From contig NZ_OY760503.1 of the NCBI RefSeq assembly GCF_963663645.1, positions 2,361,501 through 2,425,500 on the forward strand: DNA of 64,000 bases, written 5' to 3'. The position numbers and the translations under genes were made by a program. The DNA comes from an uncultured Trichococcus sp. GTDB taxonomy: Bacteria; Bacillota; Bacilli; Lactobacillales; Aerococcaceae. Shown in pieces: positions 28,527 to 36,743 of the stretch. How positions within the stretch are numbered: the stretch's first letter is position 1; every line of letters starts with the position of its first letter. The notes under the pieces are model-generated. The model was not told the origin of the DNA, did no database searches, and saw only the letters and a program-made list of their open reading frames with translations.

Positions 28527-29183
28527 TTACACGTAAAGCAAGATGCCGAAGTACATGAAGGCGGCGCCTGCCAAAACGAAGAGGTGCCAAATGACATGCA
28601 TAAAGCCGTATTTTTTGTTCGAGTAAAAAATAGTCCCCAAACTGTAACTCAAACCGCCCAAACCGATAAGCACAATGCCGTTCAGGCCGAGTGTCTGGTA
28701 CATCGGTTGAATGATGAACAGCGCCATCCATCCCATACCCAAGTACAAGAGGGTGGAAATTCCATTGAATTTTCCGACGAAAAAGATCTTCAGGATAATG
28801 CCGATGATTGCGATTGCCCAAACGGCAATGAACAAGGCTCTGCTTTGGCCGTTACGCACCGCAATCAAACAAAACGGCGTATACGTCCCTGCAATCAACA
28901 AATATATGGCTGCGTGATCGATGTAGCGGAAAATCTTCTGAAAGCGGGTCAAACTGAAACTGTGATAGAGGGTCGACGAGAGGAAAAGCAAAATCATCGA
29001 AGCGCCATAAATGGCATAAGCAACGACTTCTGTAACGTTTCCTGATTGGGATCCCTTCAAAATGAGTAAGACGCATCCTACGATGCTTAGCAAGGTTCCG
29101 ATTCCATGTGTTACGGCATTCAACACTTCATTGATGATGACTTTGCGTTTGCCATCTGTTTGCGGAAAAGTTGTCACGTTCAT
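28527..29183 (-). CDS. Hemolysin III family membrane protein (YqfA/TrhA-like)
   Basis: Seven-transmembrane protein of the PAQR/hemolysin III superfamily; bacterial members are linked to membrane lipid homeostasis and are not necessarily haemolytic. Family motifs are N-A-V-T-H-G-I-G near residue 22, S-S-T-L-Y-H-S-F in TM3, D-H-A-A-I-Y-L-L-I-A-G-T-Y-T-P and the last-helix H-V-I-W-H-L-F-V; the His and Asp residues form the expected zinc site. The ATG at 29183 sits only 1 nt after AAGGAGGA, so the GTG two codons later (29177) may be the real start. 216-218 residues. Monocistronic. Confidence 0.9.
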   Translation of the reverse strand: MNVTTFPQTDGKRKVIINEVLNAVTHGIGTLLSIVGCVLLILKGSQSGNVTEVVAYAIYGASMILLFLSSTLYHSFSLTRFQKIFRYIDHAAIYLLIAGTYTPFCLIAVRNGQSRALFIAVWAIAIIGIILKIFFVGKFNGISTLLYLGMGWMALFIIQPMYQTLGLNGIVLIGLGGLSYSLGTIFYSNKKYGFMHVIWHLFVLAGAAFMYFGILLYV

Positions 29184-29258
29184 TCCTCCTTGTTGCCTGT
29201 CAGCAATTGTTTTTTGGCCAAAGAAAAAAACAGTCTCCAACAACGTCCTTCTGAATGC

Positions 29259-29267
29259 ATTATAGCA
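29259..29267 (-). promoter_or_regulatory. Promoter of the hemolysin III gene
   Basis: On the minus strand TGC followed by TATAAT (29259-29264), an extended -10; the -35 is poor. About 75 nt before the start codon. Confidence 0.5.
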
Positions 29268-29359
29268 CATTAAATGGTAAGATTTAGAAAATAATATTAT
29301 CCATTCCACCCGAAAACGATAGTGATTTTCAGGGAAACATTTTGAAAGGAGCGAATAGA

Positions 29360-29983
29360 ATGGGAACCGATCAACAAAGAAGTGCAAAAAAAAGCCCGAA
29401 TCCATGGAAAATTGCTTTCATCTCCTTGTCGCTCATACTGGTCATCGCGGCAGTTTGGCTATTCTCAAAAATCACGATGGAACAACCGGGTCAATCTGCG
29501 GAAGATACTCAAGTCACAGTTCAATCAAAGAATCAGCTTTCGGCCGGATTGTCCTTGAACAATACCGAATTGGCGGTCATCGCCAACGAATACATGAAAT
29601 CCGAGCAGAGCCTGGCCGGCTATTCGTTGGAAATCACGGATGTGGCGACTTTAAAAGGTGAAACCGTACTGCTGGGGTTTTCGATCCCGTTTGCTTTATC
29701 AGGGGAGCCGCATGCGACAACGGAAGGCAATCTGCAGCTGAAAGTGACGGATATTTCCCTGGGCGGTTTGTCATTGCCCGAAAAAGAAGCTTTGAGTCTT
29801 TTGGCTCAATTTTTGACGCTGCCTGCCTTCGTCAGCTTGGACGCGGACTCGGAAACGGTGCTGATGAACTTGACCAGCATCGACCTTCCGAAAGAAAGTG
29901 CCATCCGTTTGCTTTCGATCGATAAAGAGACGAAAGAATATTCATTTGAAGTAAGCATACCAGCAGAAAATTTGATAGAATAG
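29360..29983 (+). CDS. YpmS family protein (DUF2140)
   Basis: Membrane-anchored protein of unknown role. A basic N-terminus (residues 1-20, many Lys) precedes a single transmembrane helix at about 22-42; the rest is extracytoplasmic. The L-x-V-x-x-I-S-L-G-G-L-S-L-P region and the final half with I-D-L-P pattern fit DUF2140/YpmS. 207 residues. GAAAGGAGCG precedes the ATG at 29360; a TTG at 29342 is in frame but lies at the ribosome site. The next gene, a YozE homologue, starts 15 nt later. The family call rests on architecture and pattern, so it is moderately sure. Confidence 0.75.
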   Translation: MGTDQQRSAKKSPNPWKIAFISLSLILVIAAVWLFSKITMEQPGQSAEDTQVTVQSKNQLSAGLSLNNTELAVIANEYMKSEQSLAGYSLEITDVATLKGETVLLGFSIPFALSGEPHATTEGNLQLKVTDISLGGLSLPEKEALSLLAQFLTLPAFVSLDADSETVLMNLTSIDLPKESAIRLLSIDKETKEYSFEVSIPAENLIE

Positions 29984-29998
29984 AAAGAGGCCTAATTT

Positions 29999-30223
29999 AT
30001 GAGACAATCTTTTTACCTTTTCATCCTCACGTATAGAGACCCATACAAAAAGGACGACAAAACAGCATTCGCGAACCGGGTTTCCGAGGATATCGGTTTT
30101 CCGAAGCAAATGACCGATTATCACGAACTTGCCGATTACCTGGAGTTGAGCGGCGAGTACACAGAGTTCATGTCCGTCTTTGATGAGTTATTTGAAATAT
30201 ACGTCGAGAGAAACCGAAACTAG
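29999..30223 (+). CDS. YozE family protein (UPF0346)
   Basis: Soluble 74-residue protein of the UPF0346/YozE family. It shows F-Y-x-F-I-L-T-Y-R-D-P near the N-terminus and the family block F-P-K-Q-M-T-D-Y-H-E-L-A-D-Y-L-E-L. The fold in the family is a small helical bundle; the function is unknown. AAGAGG lies 8 nt before the ATG. It is in a short operon with the YpmS homologue before it and deoD 21 nt after it. Confidence 0.9.
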   Translation: MRQSFYLFILTYRDPYKKDDKTAFANRVSEDIGFPKQMTDYHELADYLELSGEYTEFMSVFDELFEIYVERNRN

Positions 30224-30244
30224 ATAAAGAAAGAAGGAAATGAA

Positions 30245-30946
30245 ATGAGTACACATATTGCAGCAAAGCCGGGGCAAATCGCGGATACAGTCTTATTGCC
30301 GGGCGATCCGTTGAGAGCGAAGTACATTGCCGAGACGTACCTGGAGGATGTCGAACAGTATAATTCGGTCCGGAACATGTTTGGATACACCGGGACGTAC
30401 AAAGGCAAACGTGTCTCTGTCCAAGGAACTGGCATGGGCTTGCCCTCCATCATGATCTACGCCAACGAATTGATCACTGAGTACAACGTGCAGAATCTGA
30501 TCCGTGTCGGTTCGGCAGGGGCAATCCAAAAAGACATCCATGTCCGCGACATCGTCATTGCCCAAGGCGCAACCACAGATTCCAGCGTCGTCAGCAACAC
30601 GTTCAACGGCCAAGTCAACTTTGCGCCGATCTGCAACTTTGAACTGATGCACAATGCCTATACGGTCGCGAAGGAACGGAATCTATCCGTCCACGTCGGC
30701 AACGTCCTGTCCTCGGACCGCTTCTACAATGAAGAGTTGGACAAACAGAAATTGGCCGATTATGGTGTTCTGGCCGTGGAAATGGAAGCTGCCGGACTGT
30801 ACCTGCTGGCAGCCAAATACAACCGGAGAGCGCTGGCTTTGTTGACGATCAGCGATCATATCCTGACCGGGGAAGAGACGACTGCCGAAGAGCGTGAAAC
30901 AACGTTCGACGACATGATGCTCGTTGCTTTGGAATCTATCTTATAA
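30245..30946 (+). CDS. deoD: Purine-nucleoside phosphorylase DeoD
   Basis: Hexameric PNP that splits purine (deoxy)nucleosides with phosphate to free base and (deoxy)ribose-1-phosphate. The N-terminal phosphate site L-P-G-D-P-L-R-A-K, the central R-V-G-S-A-G-A-I, the nucleoside-binding V-E-M-E-A-A-G-L-Y and the catalytic Asp in [10 protein letters not shown] are all intact. The length of 233 is normal. AAGAAGGAAATGAA precedes the ATG. It is followed after 20 nt by the protease gene. Confidence 0.97.
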   Translation: MSTHIAAKPGQIADTVLLPGDPLRAKYIAETYLEDVEQYNSVRNMFGYTGTYKGKRVSVQGTGMGLPSIMIYANELITEYNVQNLIRVGSAGAIQKDIHVRDIVIAQGATTDSSVVSNTFNGQVNFAPICNFELMHNAYTVAKERNLSVHVGNVLSSDRFYNEELDKQKLADYGVLAVEMEAAGLYLLAAKYNRRALALLTISDHILTGEETTAEERETTFDDMMLVALESIL

Positions 30947-30966
30947 TCTAAAGAGGTGTAGTATGA

Positions 30967-32439
30967 ATGGGCAACAATGGGCATAAACTAAGAAAACGCG
31001 GAGTCAAACTCTCCTTTTATTTCCTTTCTCTGCTTATCGTCGCAGCTGCGGCGATCGGCGGGACGTATGCGTGGATCGGTAGGAGCGTCACTCTCCCGTC
31101 AACAGGAGAGATCATCCAAGGAACAAACAGTTCGACATTGGATGCAGCTGCAGCGGACCGCATCGGAGCCGTCTATCAGACGTTGCTTAACAACTATGTC
31201 GAAGGTGTCGATGAAGAAGATCTGATCGAAGGCGCCTTGAGCGGCATGGTCGAAGCGGTCGGCGATCCCTACAGTCAATACTTGAATACAGAAGCGAGCG
31301 ACAACTTGGATGAGACGATTTCCGCCTCATTCGAAGGAATCGGAGCTGAAATCATGTCCTTGAATCAGCAGATCGTCATTGTTTCGCCTATCAAAGGCTC
31401 TCCAGCCGAAAAAGCGGGATTGTTGCCGAATGACATCATCCTCAGTTCGGATGGCCAAGCTTTGCAAGGCATGACAGCCAGCGAAGCAGTCGCGCTGATC
31501 AGAGGCGAAAAGGGCAGCGAGGTGGTTCTGGAAATAGCGCGCGGAGATCAGACTTTCAAGGTGAATATCATCCGGGATACGATTCCGATCGAAACGGTGA
31601 CGTTTGAACTGGATGAAGAACATCCGGAAATCGGCATCGTCCATGTTTCCAGCTTCTCCACGCCGACCTATGATGATATCGTCAGCGCTGTAACGGATCT
31701 GCGCACACAGGGAGCCACAGCCTTTGTGTTTGATTTCAGGCAGAATCCAGGCGGCTTATTGGATCAGGCTCTGAAGATCAGCAATATGTTCCTTGACGAC
31801 GGGGACATCATCATGCAGACGCAAGAAAAAAATGCCGAGCCTAATAAAATTGTGGCCAGCGAAAGCGAGTTCGGAGATTTCAAGGTAACTGAACCAACCG
31901 TCCTGCTTGTCGATGAAGGAAGCGCCAGTGCGTCAGAAATTGTCGCGGGGGCACTGCAGGAATCTTCAGAGATACCGTTAGTCGGAACGACGACTTTCGG
32001 CAAAGGAACTGTGCAGACAGTGTATCCGTTGACCGAGAGCAGCGAGTTGAAACTGACGGTCGCCAAATGGCTGACGCCGAACGGCAACTGGATCCACGAA
32101 AAAGGGATTGCGGTCGACTACGAAGTCGCACTTCCGGAGTACGCCACATTGACGATCATCGATTCTGCGGCAACCTATGAAGAAGGAACTGTCTCGGAAG
32201 CGGTCAAAAATGTGGAAGCGATGCTGAACGCCATAGGGTATGCAGTCGAAGCGGACGGTTATTACGATGAAGACACTGCCGAGCAGGTAGCTTCATTCCA
32301 AGCTGCAAATGAGCTGGAAACAACCGGAATCGTAACGGGTGACACTGCCTTGGCGATTGTCGAAAAATTGCGGGAAGTCCTTACGGAGAACGATACACAG
32401 TACGATAAGGCTGCGGAAATATTGATGGGGAACGAATAA
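30967..32439 (+). CDS. S41 family C-terminal processing peptidase with peptidoglycan-binding domain (CtpA-like)
   Basis: Membrane-anchored extracytoplasmic serine protease of the Tsp/CtpA family. A basic N-terminus and one transmembrane helix (about 15-37) place the body outside the membrane. A PDZ domain covers roughly 110-190 with G-I-G-A-E as carboxylate-binding loop. In the S41 core the predicted Ser321 (in G-S-A-S-A-S-E) and Lys346 (in T-F-G-K-G-T-V-Q-T) are 25 residues apart, the spacing of the Tsp dyad. The C-terminus (about 410-480) is a PG_binding_1-type domain with G-Y-Y-D-E-D-T. The length of 490 is typical. It ends the ypmS-yozE-deoD gene string at a terminator. Confidence 0.93.
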   Translation: MGNNGHKLRKRGVKLSFYFLSLLIVAAAAIGGTYAWIGRSVTLPSTGEIIQGTNSSTLDAAAADRIGAVYQTLLNNYVEGVDEEDLIEGALSGMVEAVGDPYSQYLNTEASDNLDETISASFEGIGAEIMSLNQQIVIVSPIKGSPAEKAGLLPNDIILSSDGQALQGMTASEAVALIRGEKGSEVVLEIARGDQTFKVNIIRDTIPIETVTFELDEEHPEIGIVHVSSFSTPTYDDIVSAVTDLRTQGATAFVFDFRQNPGGLLDQALKISNMFLDDGDIIMQTQEKNAEPNKIVASESEFGDFKVTEPTVLLVDEGSASASEIVAGALQESSEIPLVGTTTFGKGTVQTVYPLTESSELKLTVAKWLTPNGNWIHEKGIAVDYEVALPEYATLTIIDSAATYEEGTVSEAVKNVEAMLNAIGYAVEADGYYDEDTAEQVASFQAANELETTGIVTGDTALAIVEKLREVLTENDTQYDKAAEILMGNE

Positions 32440-32443
32440 TCCG

Positions 32444-32481
32444 AAAGGTTTGGCAACTCTTGCGAAGTGCCAAACCTTTTT
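32444..32481 (+). terminator. Terminator after the S41 protease gene
   Basis: Perfect 12-bp stem AAAGGTTTGGCA / TGCCAAACCTTT with a 12-nt loop and T-run. Confidence 0.95.
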
Positions 32482-32539
32482 GGTGTTGCTCGGAAGATTC
32501 GCTTTTGCACCGGTTGCGATTCTTTTTATGCGTAAAATG

Positions 32540-32548
32540 TGCTAAACT
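32540..32548 (+). promoter_or_regulatory. Possible extended -10 promoter of first lepB
   Basis: TGC followed by TAAACT (32543-32548), 46 nt before the ATG; no clear -35. Confidence 0.35.
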
Positions 32549-32594
32549 ATGAGTGTTGTTTTAGCACATACTATAACCAAAAAGGTTGATACCG

Positions 32595-33143
32595 ATGAAA
32601 GTAGATAAAAAGATGCAGGATGGTCTCTGGGATTGGGTGAAGGCGATCATCTTTGCCTTGCTGCTGGTGATCATCATCCGTTTTTATGTGTTCATTCCGC
32701 TGGAAGTGGAAGGCGACTCCATGAGCCCCACGCTGGCACAAGGAAACTATCTCTTATATGAGACGTTTTCGGGCATTGACCGCTTTGACATCATCATCTT
32801 CAGCAATGAAGATGGCGAAACGCTGATTAAGCGGGTCATCGGATTGCCGGGCGACTCCGTTGCTTATAGCGAGGATCGCCTGTACCTGAATGGCGAACCC
32901 ATTGAAGAACCGTTTCTGGGGACAGAGAAGCAACAGGGGATGGATGTTTTCACTTCGGATTTTGATTTGCTTTCCTTGACAGGAATGGCGACGGTCCCGG
33001 AAGGCAGCTATTTCGTGCTGGGGGACAACAGAGTGCGCAGCAGGGACAGCCGGATATTCGGCTTCGTCGCGCAGGCTGATATAGCCGGAAAAGCGGCAAT
33101 GGTGTATTATCCGCTTGATGATTTTGGCTTTATCGAAAATTAA
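32595..33143 (+). CDS. lepB: Type I signal peptidase (first copy)
   Basis: Membrane serine peptidase that removes signal peptides from secreted proteins. One N-terminal membrane helix (about 14-36) is followed by the catalytic Ser42 in G-D-S-M-S-P-T-L, Lys79 in L-I-K-R-V-I-G-L-P-G-D, and the late G-D-N-R-x-x-S-R-D-S-R box. 182 residues. ATG at 32595 is 9 nt from AAAGG. A second, longer signal peptidase gene follows after 34 nt. The two proteins share all boxes but differ widely elsewhere, so this is an old duplication. Confidence 0.95.
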   Translation: MKVDKKMQDGLWDWVKAIIFALLLVIIIRFYVFIPLEVEGDSMSPTLAQGNYLLYETFSGIDRFDIIIFSNEDGETLIKRVIGLPGDSVAYSEDRLYLNGEPIEEPFLGTEKQQGMDVFTSDFDLLSLTGMATVPEGSYFVLGDNRVRSRDSRIFGFVAQADIAGKAAMVYYPLDDFGFIEN

Positions 33144-33177
33144 GTACCAGTTGTATTTTATCAGAAAGGGTGATTTG

Positions 33178-33840
33178 ATGTCATTTGGCAATAAAGATCA
33201 TTACGATCAGGACTCAGGCTTTGTTTCAAGGAACGAAAGGTTCGGAGTCGACAAAAAGAAAGAAATCCAGCCAGAAAACCGAGGCAGTTTTTTGCGGGAA
33301 GTCATGAATCTTATCCTTTCGGTGGCAATCGCTTTTGTGCTCTTCATAGTCATCCGGACGTATTTGTTTTATCCTTTCCAGGTCGTCGGCGATTCGATGG
33401 TGCCGACTTTGGAATCCGGGGACCGGTTGATCCTGAACAAATTGACTGATGTCGATCGTTTTGATATTGTGGTGTTCCCTGCTCCTGACGGTACCGAAGA
33501 AGAATACGTGAAGCGTGTCATCGGGCTGCCCGGTGACGAGATCACTTATTTCCAGGATGATTTGTACATCAACGGCGAGAAAGTCGAGGAGCACTATCTT
33601 GAGCCACTGAAAGAAGGCTCTGATCAGGCATTGACCGGGGATTTCACGCTCTTCAGCCTGACAGGGGAAGCGACGGTCCCAGAAGATATGTATTTCGTCT
33701 TGGGTGACAACCGCAGCGTCTCCAAAGACAGTCGTGTTTTCGGATTCATCCCGGCAGCAGAGATTGAAGGGACGGCCGATCTAAGACTGTGGCCGCTGAA
33801 CAAAATCGGAATCATCGATGATAATGGTGCAGAAGAATAA
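33178..33840 (+). CDS. lepB: Type I signal peptidase (second copy)
   Basis: Paralogue of the preceding gene with a longer, charged cytoplasmic N-terminus of about 40 residues before its single membrane helix (about 42-66). Catalytic residues are Ser73 in G-D-S-M-V-P-T-L and Lys112 in Y-V-K-R-V-I-G-L-P-G-D, and the box G-D-N-R-S-V-S-K-D-S-R is present. 220 residues. The ATG at 33178 follows AAAGGGTGA at good spacing; an in-frame ATG at 33115 would overlap the first copy. Two tandem type I signal peptidases in one operon suggest division of substrates. The second copy carries the terminator. Confidence 0.95.
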   Translation: MSFGNKDHYDQDSGFVSRNERFGVDKKKEIQPENRGSFLREVMNLILSVAIAFVLFIVIRTYLFYPFQVVGDSMVPTLESGDRLILNKLTDVDRFDIVVFPAPDGTEEEYVKRVIGLPGDEITYFQDDLYINGEKVEEHYLEPLKEGSDQALTGDFTLFSLTGEATVPEDMYFVLGDNRSVSKDSRVFGFIPAAEIEGTADLRLWPLNKIGIIDDNGAEE

Positions 33841-33852
33841 AGGGACAACCGC

Positions 33853-33884
33853 ACACAAGTGTATTTGCACTTGTGTTTTGTCTT
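33853..33884 (+). terminator. Terminator after the second lepB
   Basis: Perfect 9-bp stem ACACAAGTG / CACTTGTGT with a 6-nt loop, then TTTGTCTT. Confidence 0.88.
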
Positions 33885-33926
33885 GAATGGGAGCAAAAGG
33901 ATTTACTCAGAAAAGGAAGTGTCAAT

Positions 33927-34805
33927 ATGTTAATACAATGGTTTCCAGGCCACATGGCAAAAGCGAAACGTGAAGCGTTGGAAAAATTAAAGATGGTCGA
34001 TCTGGTGATTGAATTGCTGGATGCGCGCATTCCGGAATCAAGCCGGAATCCTTTGATCGATGACATCATCGGAAGCAAGCCAAGATTGATTGTCCTTAAC
34101 AAGGCCGATCTTGCAGATAATACAGCAACAAAAGAGTGGGTTGAATACTTTAAACAGGACAATAAAGCGCAGCGTGCCGTTTCGATTTCGACGCTGAACA
34201 ATAAAGATGTAGAGAACATCAAAAAAGAACTGAAGGCGATGATGGCCCACAAGACGCAGGCGATGATCGATAAAGGCGTCAAACCCCGCGCCATCCGATT
34301 GATGATCCTCGGTATCCCGAACGTCGGGAAATCAACCTTGATCAACAAGCTGATGCAGAAGAACCGCGCTCAGACAGGCAATCGCCCCGGCGTAACCAAA
34401 GGGCAGCAATGGTTGAAAATCGGCGGCGATTTTGAATTGCTGGACACACCAGGAATACTGTGGCCCAAGTTCGAGGATCAGCTGATCGGGCAAAAGCTTG
34501 CCCTGACCGGGGCGATCAAGGATACCGTTTTCCATAAGGATGACGTCGCTTTGTTTGCGTTGCGTTATTTTATGCAGCAATATCCGGGCAGATTGCAGGC
34601 ATTCTACAAGGTCGATGAAAAAGACTTTGAAGGTGCCGTTCCGGACCTGTTGATGGAGTTGACCGCGAAACTGCGTTTTGGCGAGGATTACAGCCGGGCC
34701 AGCGAAAAAATCATTTTTGACATCCGCGGCGGTAAACTGGGTCCGTATACCTTGGACCAAGTTCCCGTAAAGGCAGCGGAGGCTGGAGAGGGCTCTTCGG
34801 AATGA
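33927..34805 (+). CDS. rbgA: Ribosome biogenesis GTPase RbgA (YlqF)
   Basis: Circularly permuted GTPase needed for late assembly of the 50S subunit. The motif order is permuted as expected: G4 L-N-K-A-D-L near residue 60, then G1 [10 protein letters not shown] near 128, then G3 D-T-P-G. The N-terminus [10 protein letters not shown] is characteristic and fixes the start at ATG 33927 after AAAAGGAAG. The C-terminal ANTAR-like helical domain completes 292 residues. The stop overlaps rnhB by 4 nt; rbgA-rnhB is a conserved Bacillota pair. Confidence 0.97.
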   Translation: MLIQWFPGHMAKAKREALEKLKMVDLVIELLDARIPESSRNPLIDDIIGSKPRLIVLNKADLADNTATKEWVEYFKQDNKAQRAVSISTLNNKDVENIKKELKAMMAHKTQAMIDKGVKPRAIRLMILGIPNVGKSTLINKLMQKNRAQTGNRPGVTKGQQWLKIGGDFELLDTPGILWPKFEDQLIGQKLALTGAIKDTVFHKDDVALFALRYFMQQYPGRLQAFYKVDEKDFEGAVPDLLMELTAKLRFGEDYSRASEKIIFDIRGGKLGPYTLDQVPVKAAEAGEGSSE

Positions 34806-35578
34806 AAAAACCGTTGAGCATCGCTGCCATCAAGGAACAGTTGCAGGAAATCCAATCGCTGGATGATCCACGTTGGACAACGATCCGAGCCGACTCCCGC
34901 AAAGGCGTCCAAGCTGCAGTCAAATCGTGGGAGCGGAATTATCAACTCGACCTCGCCTTAAAAGAGCGGCAAATCCAGATGATGACCTTCGAAGAGGAAC
35001 TGAAGGTAAAGGGCCGGCTTGCCATCGCGGGAATCGATGAAGTCGGCAGAGGCCCTTTAGCCGGCCCGGTGGTCGCTGCTGCCGTCATTCTGCCGGCAGA
35101 GCTCCCTTTCCTTCCGGTCAACGATTCGAAACAGCTCTCTGCAAAAAAAAGGGAGCAACTTTACGATCAGATCATGGCCATTGCCGACGTCGGGATCGGT
35201 TTGATTTCACCCGAAACGATCGATGCCGTGAATATTTATGAAGCCACGAAACTGGCGATGATGCAGGCGATCGCCAACCTGAAACAAGAACCGGACAGTC
35301 TGCTGATCGACGCCATGAAGTTGCCGTTGCCGGTGGAACAGCAATCCATCATCAAGGGCGACGCCAAATCCGTCTCCATTGCTGCCGCCAGCATTGTCGC
35401 GAAAGTATACCGTGATCGCCTGATGTCCGAGTACGCCCTGCAATATCCGCACTACGGATTTGAGAAGAATGCCGGTTACGGAACCCAGCTGCACTTGTCG
35501 GGATTGGAAAGTCATGGCATCACCCCCATCCACCGGAAGACATTTGATCCGATCAAAAGCATGCTGAGAGGGCAATGA
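34802..35578 (+). CDS. rnhB: Ribonuclease HII
   Basis: Cleaves RNA in RNA-DNA hybrids and at single ribonucleotides in DNA. The active-site motif [12 protein letters not shown] begins near residue 79; N-D-S-K-Q-L follows, and the remaining acidic residues are in I-D-A-M-K near 165 and in the Y-R-D region. An N-terminal extension of about 70 residues before the catalytic fold is usual in Bacillota RnhB. 258 residues. It is translationally coupled to rbgA by ATGA overlap. About 140 nt without a gene follow before dprA. Confidence 0.97.
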   Translation: MKKPLSIAAIKEQLQEIQSLDDPRWTTIRADSRKGVQAAVKSWERNYQLDLALKERQIQMMTFEEELKVKGRLAIAGIDEVGRGPLAGPVVAAAVILPAELPFLPVNDSKQLSAKKREQLYDQIMAIADVGIGLISPETIDAVNIYEATKLAMMQAIANLKQEPDSLLIDAMKLPLPVEQQSIIKGDAKSVSIAAASIVAKVYRDRLMSEYALQYPHYGFEKNAGYGTQLHLSGLESHGITPIHRKTFDPIKSMLRGQ

Positions 35579-35672
35579 AGATTTTCGCTGGTGGTGAGGT
35601 GAGGCAGTAGGTGTCTTCACCGGATGATGTGCGCCATTTCATCAAATTTACGCAATTAAAAAGCAATAGCCC

Positions 35673-35719
35673 ACTCCTTTCGTATTATCTTAACAGATGG
35701 TACGCAAAGGAGTTTTTTT
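35673..35719 (+). terminator. Terminator hairpin overlapping the dprA ribosome site
   Basis: ACTCCTTTCGTA (35673-35684) pairs with TACGCAAAGGAGT (35701-35713) with one bulged base, a 16-nt loop and seven T up to the dprA ATG. The 3' arm contains AAAGGAG, the dprA ribosome site. A TATTAT word at 35683-35688 could be a -10 that starts dprA transcripts inside the loop, leaving the site free; the matching -35 is poor. Confidence 0.75.
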
Positions 35720-36628
35720 ATGGGAATGAACCGTGGGGATCTGGTGGTCCGGGATAAGTTGATTTATCATGCAATGATGGGAGTGTGCACGCCGCATTTT
35801 ATGAAGCACCTGCACTTGGCTTGGACGGAAAATCCGTTCTGTTCAATGGAGGAAATCGTACACAGTTATGTGCCGATGAGCAATGAAAGTAAACAGCAGA
35901 AATTAAAGGCAACGCTGGAGGCAGCGTACAGCAAGATGCCTTACAAAGAGCTTAGTGATCTGTATCGGAACAAGGATATCCAGATTTTGACCATCCTTGA
36001 CAAAGGCTATCCGTCAGGCTGGATGAACAGTTATCTGCCTCCAATCGTGGTGTTCTGTGCGGGCAATATCCGTTTATTGGAGCAGCCTTGCTTGAGTGTT
36101 GTCGGCAGCCGAAGTCCCACCGCCTATGGGAAGGCGGTGTTGGACGAAATGATTCCGCCGTTGGTTGCGGAAGGCGTCACGCTGGTAAGCGGACTCGCCA
36201 AAGGAATCGATCAAATGGTTCATTCACGAGCGATCGGAAACGGCGGAGCCACGATCGGCGTCATCGGAACAGGGCTGGATGTCAGCTACCCAAGGGAAAA
36301 TGCTTCCCTACAGCGGAAAATGATGGCAGAACAGCTCGTCATCAGTGAATATCCTTTAGGCGCGAAACCGGAACGGTTTCATTTTCCGATGCGCAATCGC
36401 CTGATCGCGAACCTTTCGCTGGCAACTTTAGTGATCGAGGCGACCGAAAAGAGCGGCAGCCTCATAACCGCGAATTTGGCGCTGCAGGAAAACAGGGATG
36501 TTTTTGCGGTCCCGGGAAATATTACCAGTCGGCTCAGTGTCGGCACCAACCAATTGATAAAGGCGGGTGCAGCCTGCGTTTTGAGCGCGACTGACGTGCT
36601 GGAAGAAATGAAAACGCAGTGGGACTGA
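35720..36628 (+). CDS. dprA: DNA-processing protein DprA (Smf)
   Basis: Binds incoming single-stranded DNA and loads RecA during natural transformation. The Rossmann-like core has S-V-V-G-S-R-S-P-T-A-Y-G near residue 130, V-S-G-L-A-K-G-I-D near 158, and G-T-G-L-D-V-S-Y-P; R-N-R-L-I-A-N-L-S near 222 and the E-K-S-G-S-L-I-T-A segment are also present. The protein stops soon after the core at 302 residues, so the C-terminal winged-helix domain of some homologues is absent. AAAGGAG then seven T precede the ATG. No other competence gene is nearby. Confidence 0.95.
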   Translation: MGMNRGDLVVRDKLIYHAMMGVCTPHFMKHLHLAWTENPFCSMEEIVHSYVPMSNESKQQKLKATLEAAYSKMPYKELSDLYRNKDIQILTILDKGYPSGWMNSYLPPIVVFCAGNIRLLEQPCLSVVGSRSPTAYGKAVLDEMIPPLVAEGVTLVSGLAKGIDQMVHSRAIGNGGATIGVIGTGLDVSYPRENASLQRKMMAEQLVISEYPLGAKPERFHFPMRNRLIANLSLATLVIEATEKSGSLITANLALQENRDVFAVPGNITSRLSVGTNQLIKAGAACVLSATDVLEEMKTQWD

Positions 36629-36651
36629 AGTGGCTGCGGAATAACTTCCAT

Positions 36652-36681
36652 TTGACAAACACCTAGTTTATGGCATAAGAT
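36652..36681 (+). promoter_or_regulatory. Promoter of topA-trmFO
   Basis: Perfect TTGACA at 36652-36657, 18-nt spacer, TAAGAT at 36676-36681; 62 nt before the start. Confidence 0.6.
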
Positions 36682-36743
36682 GAGAAACGATTTAGATGAC
36701 AGAAATATACATACAAAATATTTCGTTGAGAGGAGTCGTTTCT

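Noticed and set aside
28509-29045. Long open frame on the plus strand opposite the hemolysin III gene
   Set aside because: It is the antisense shadow of a well-supported membrane protein and has the amino-acid composition of a shadow frame.
36633-36645. Second copy of the degV palindrome suggested by TGCGGAATAAC
   Set aside because: Only about 8 bases match and there is no opposing arm; coincidence.
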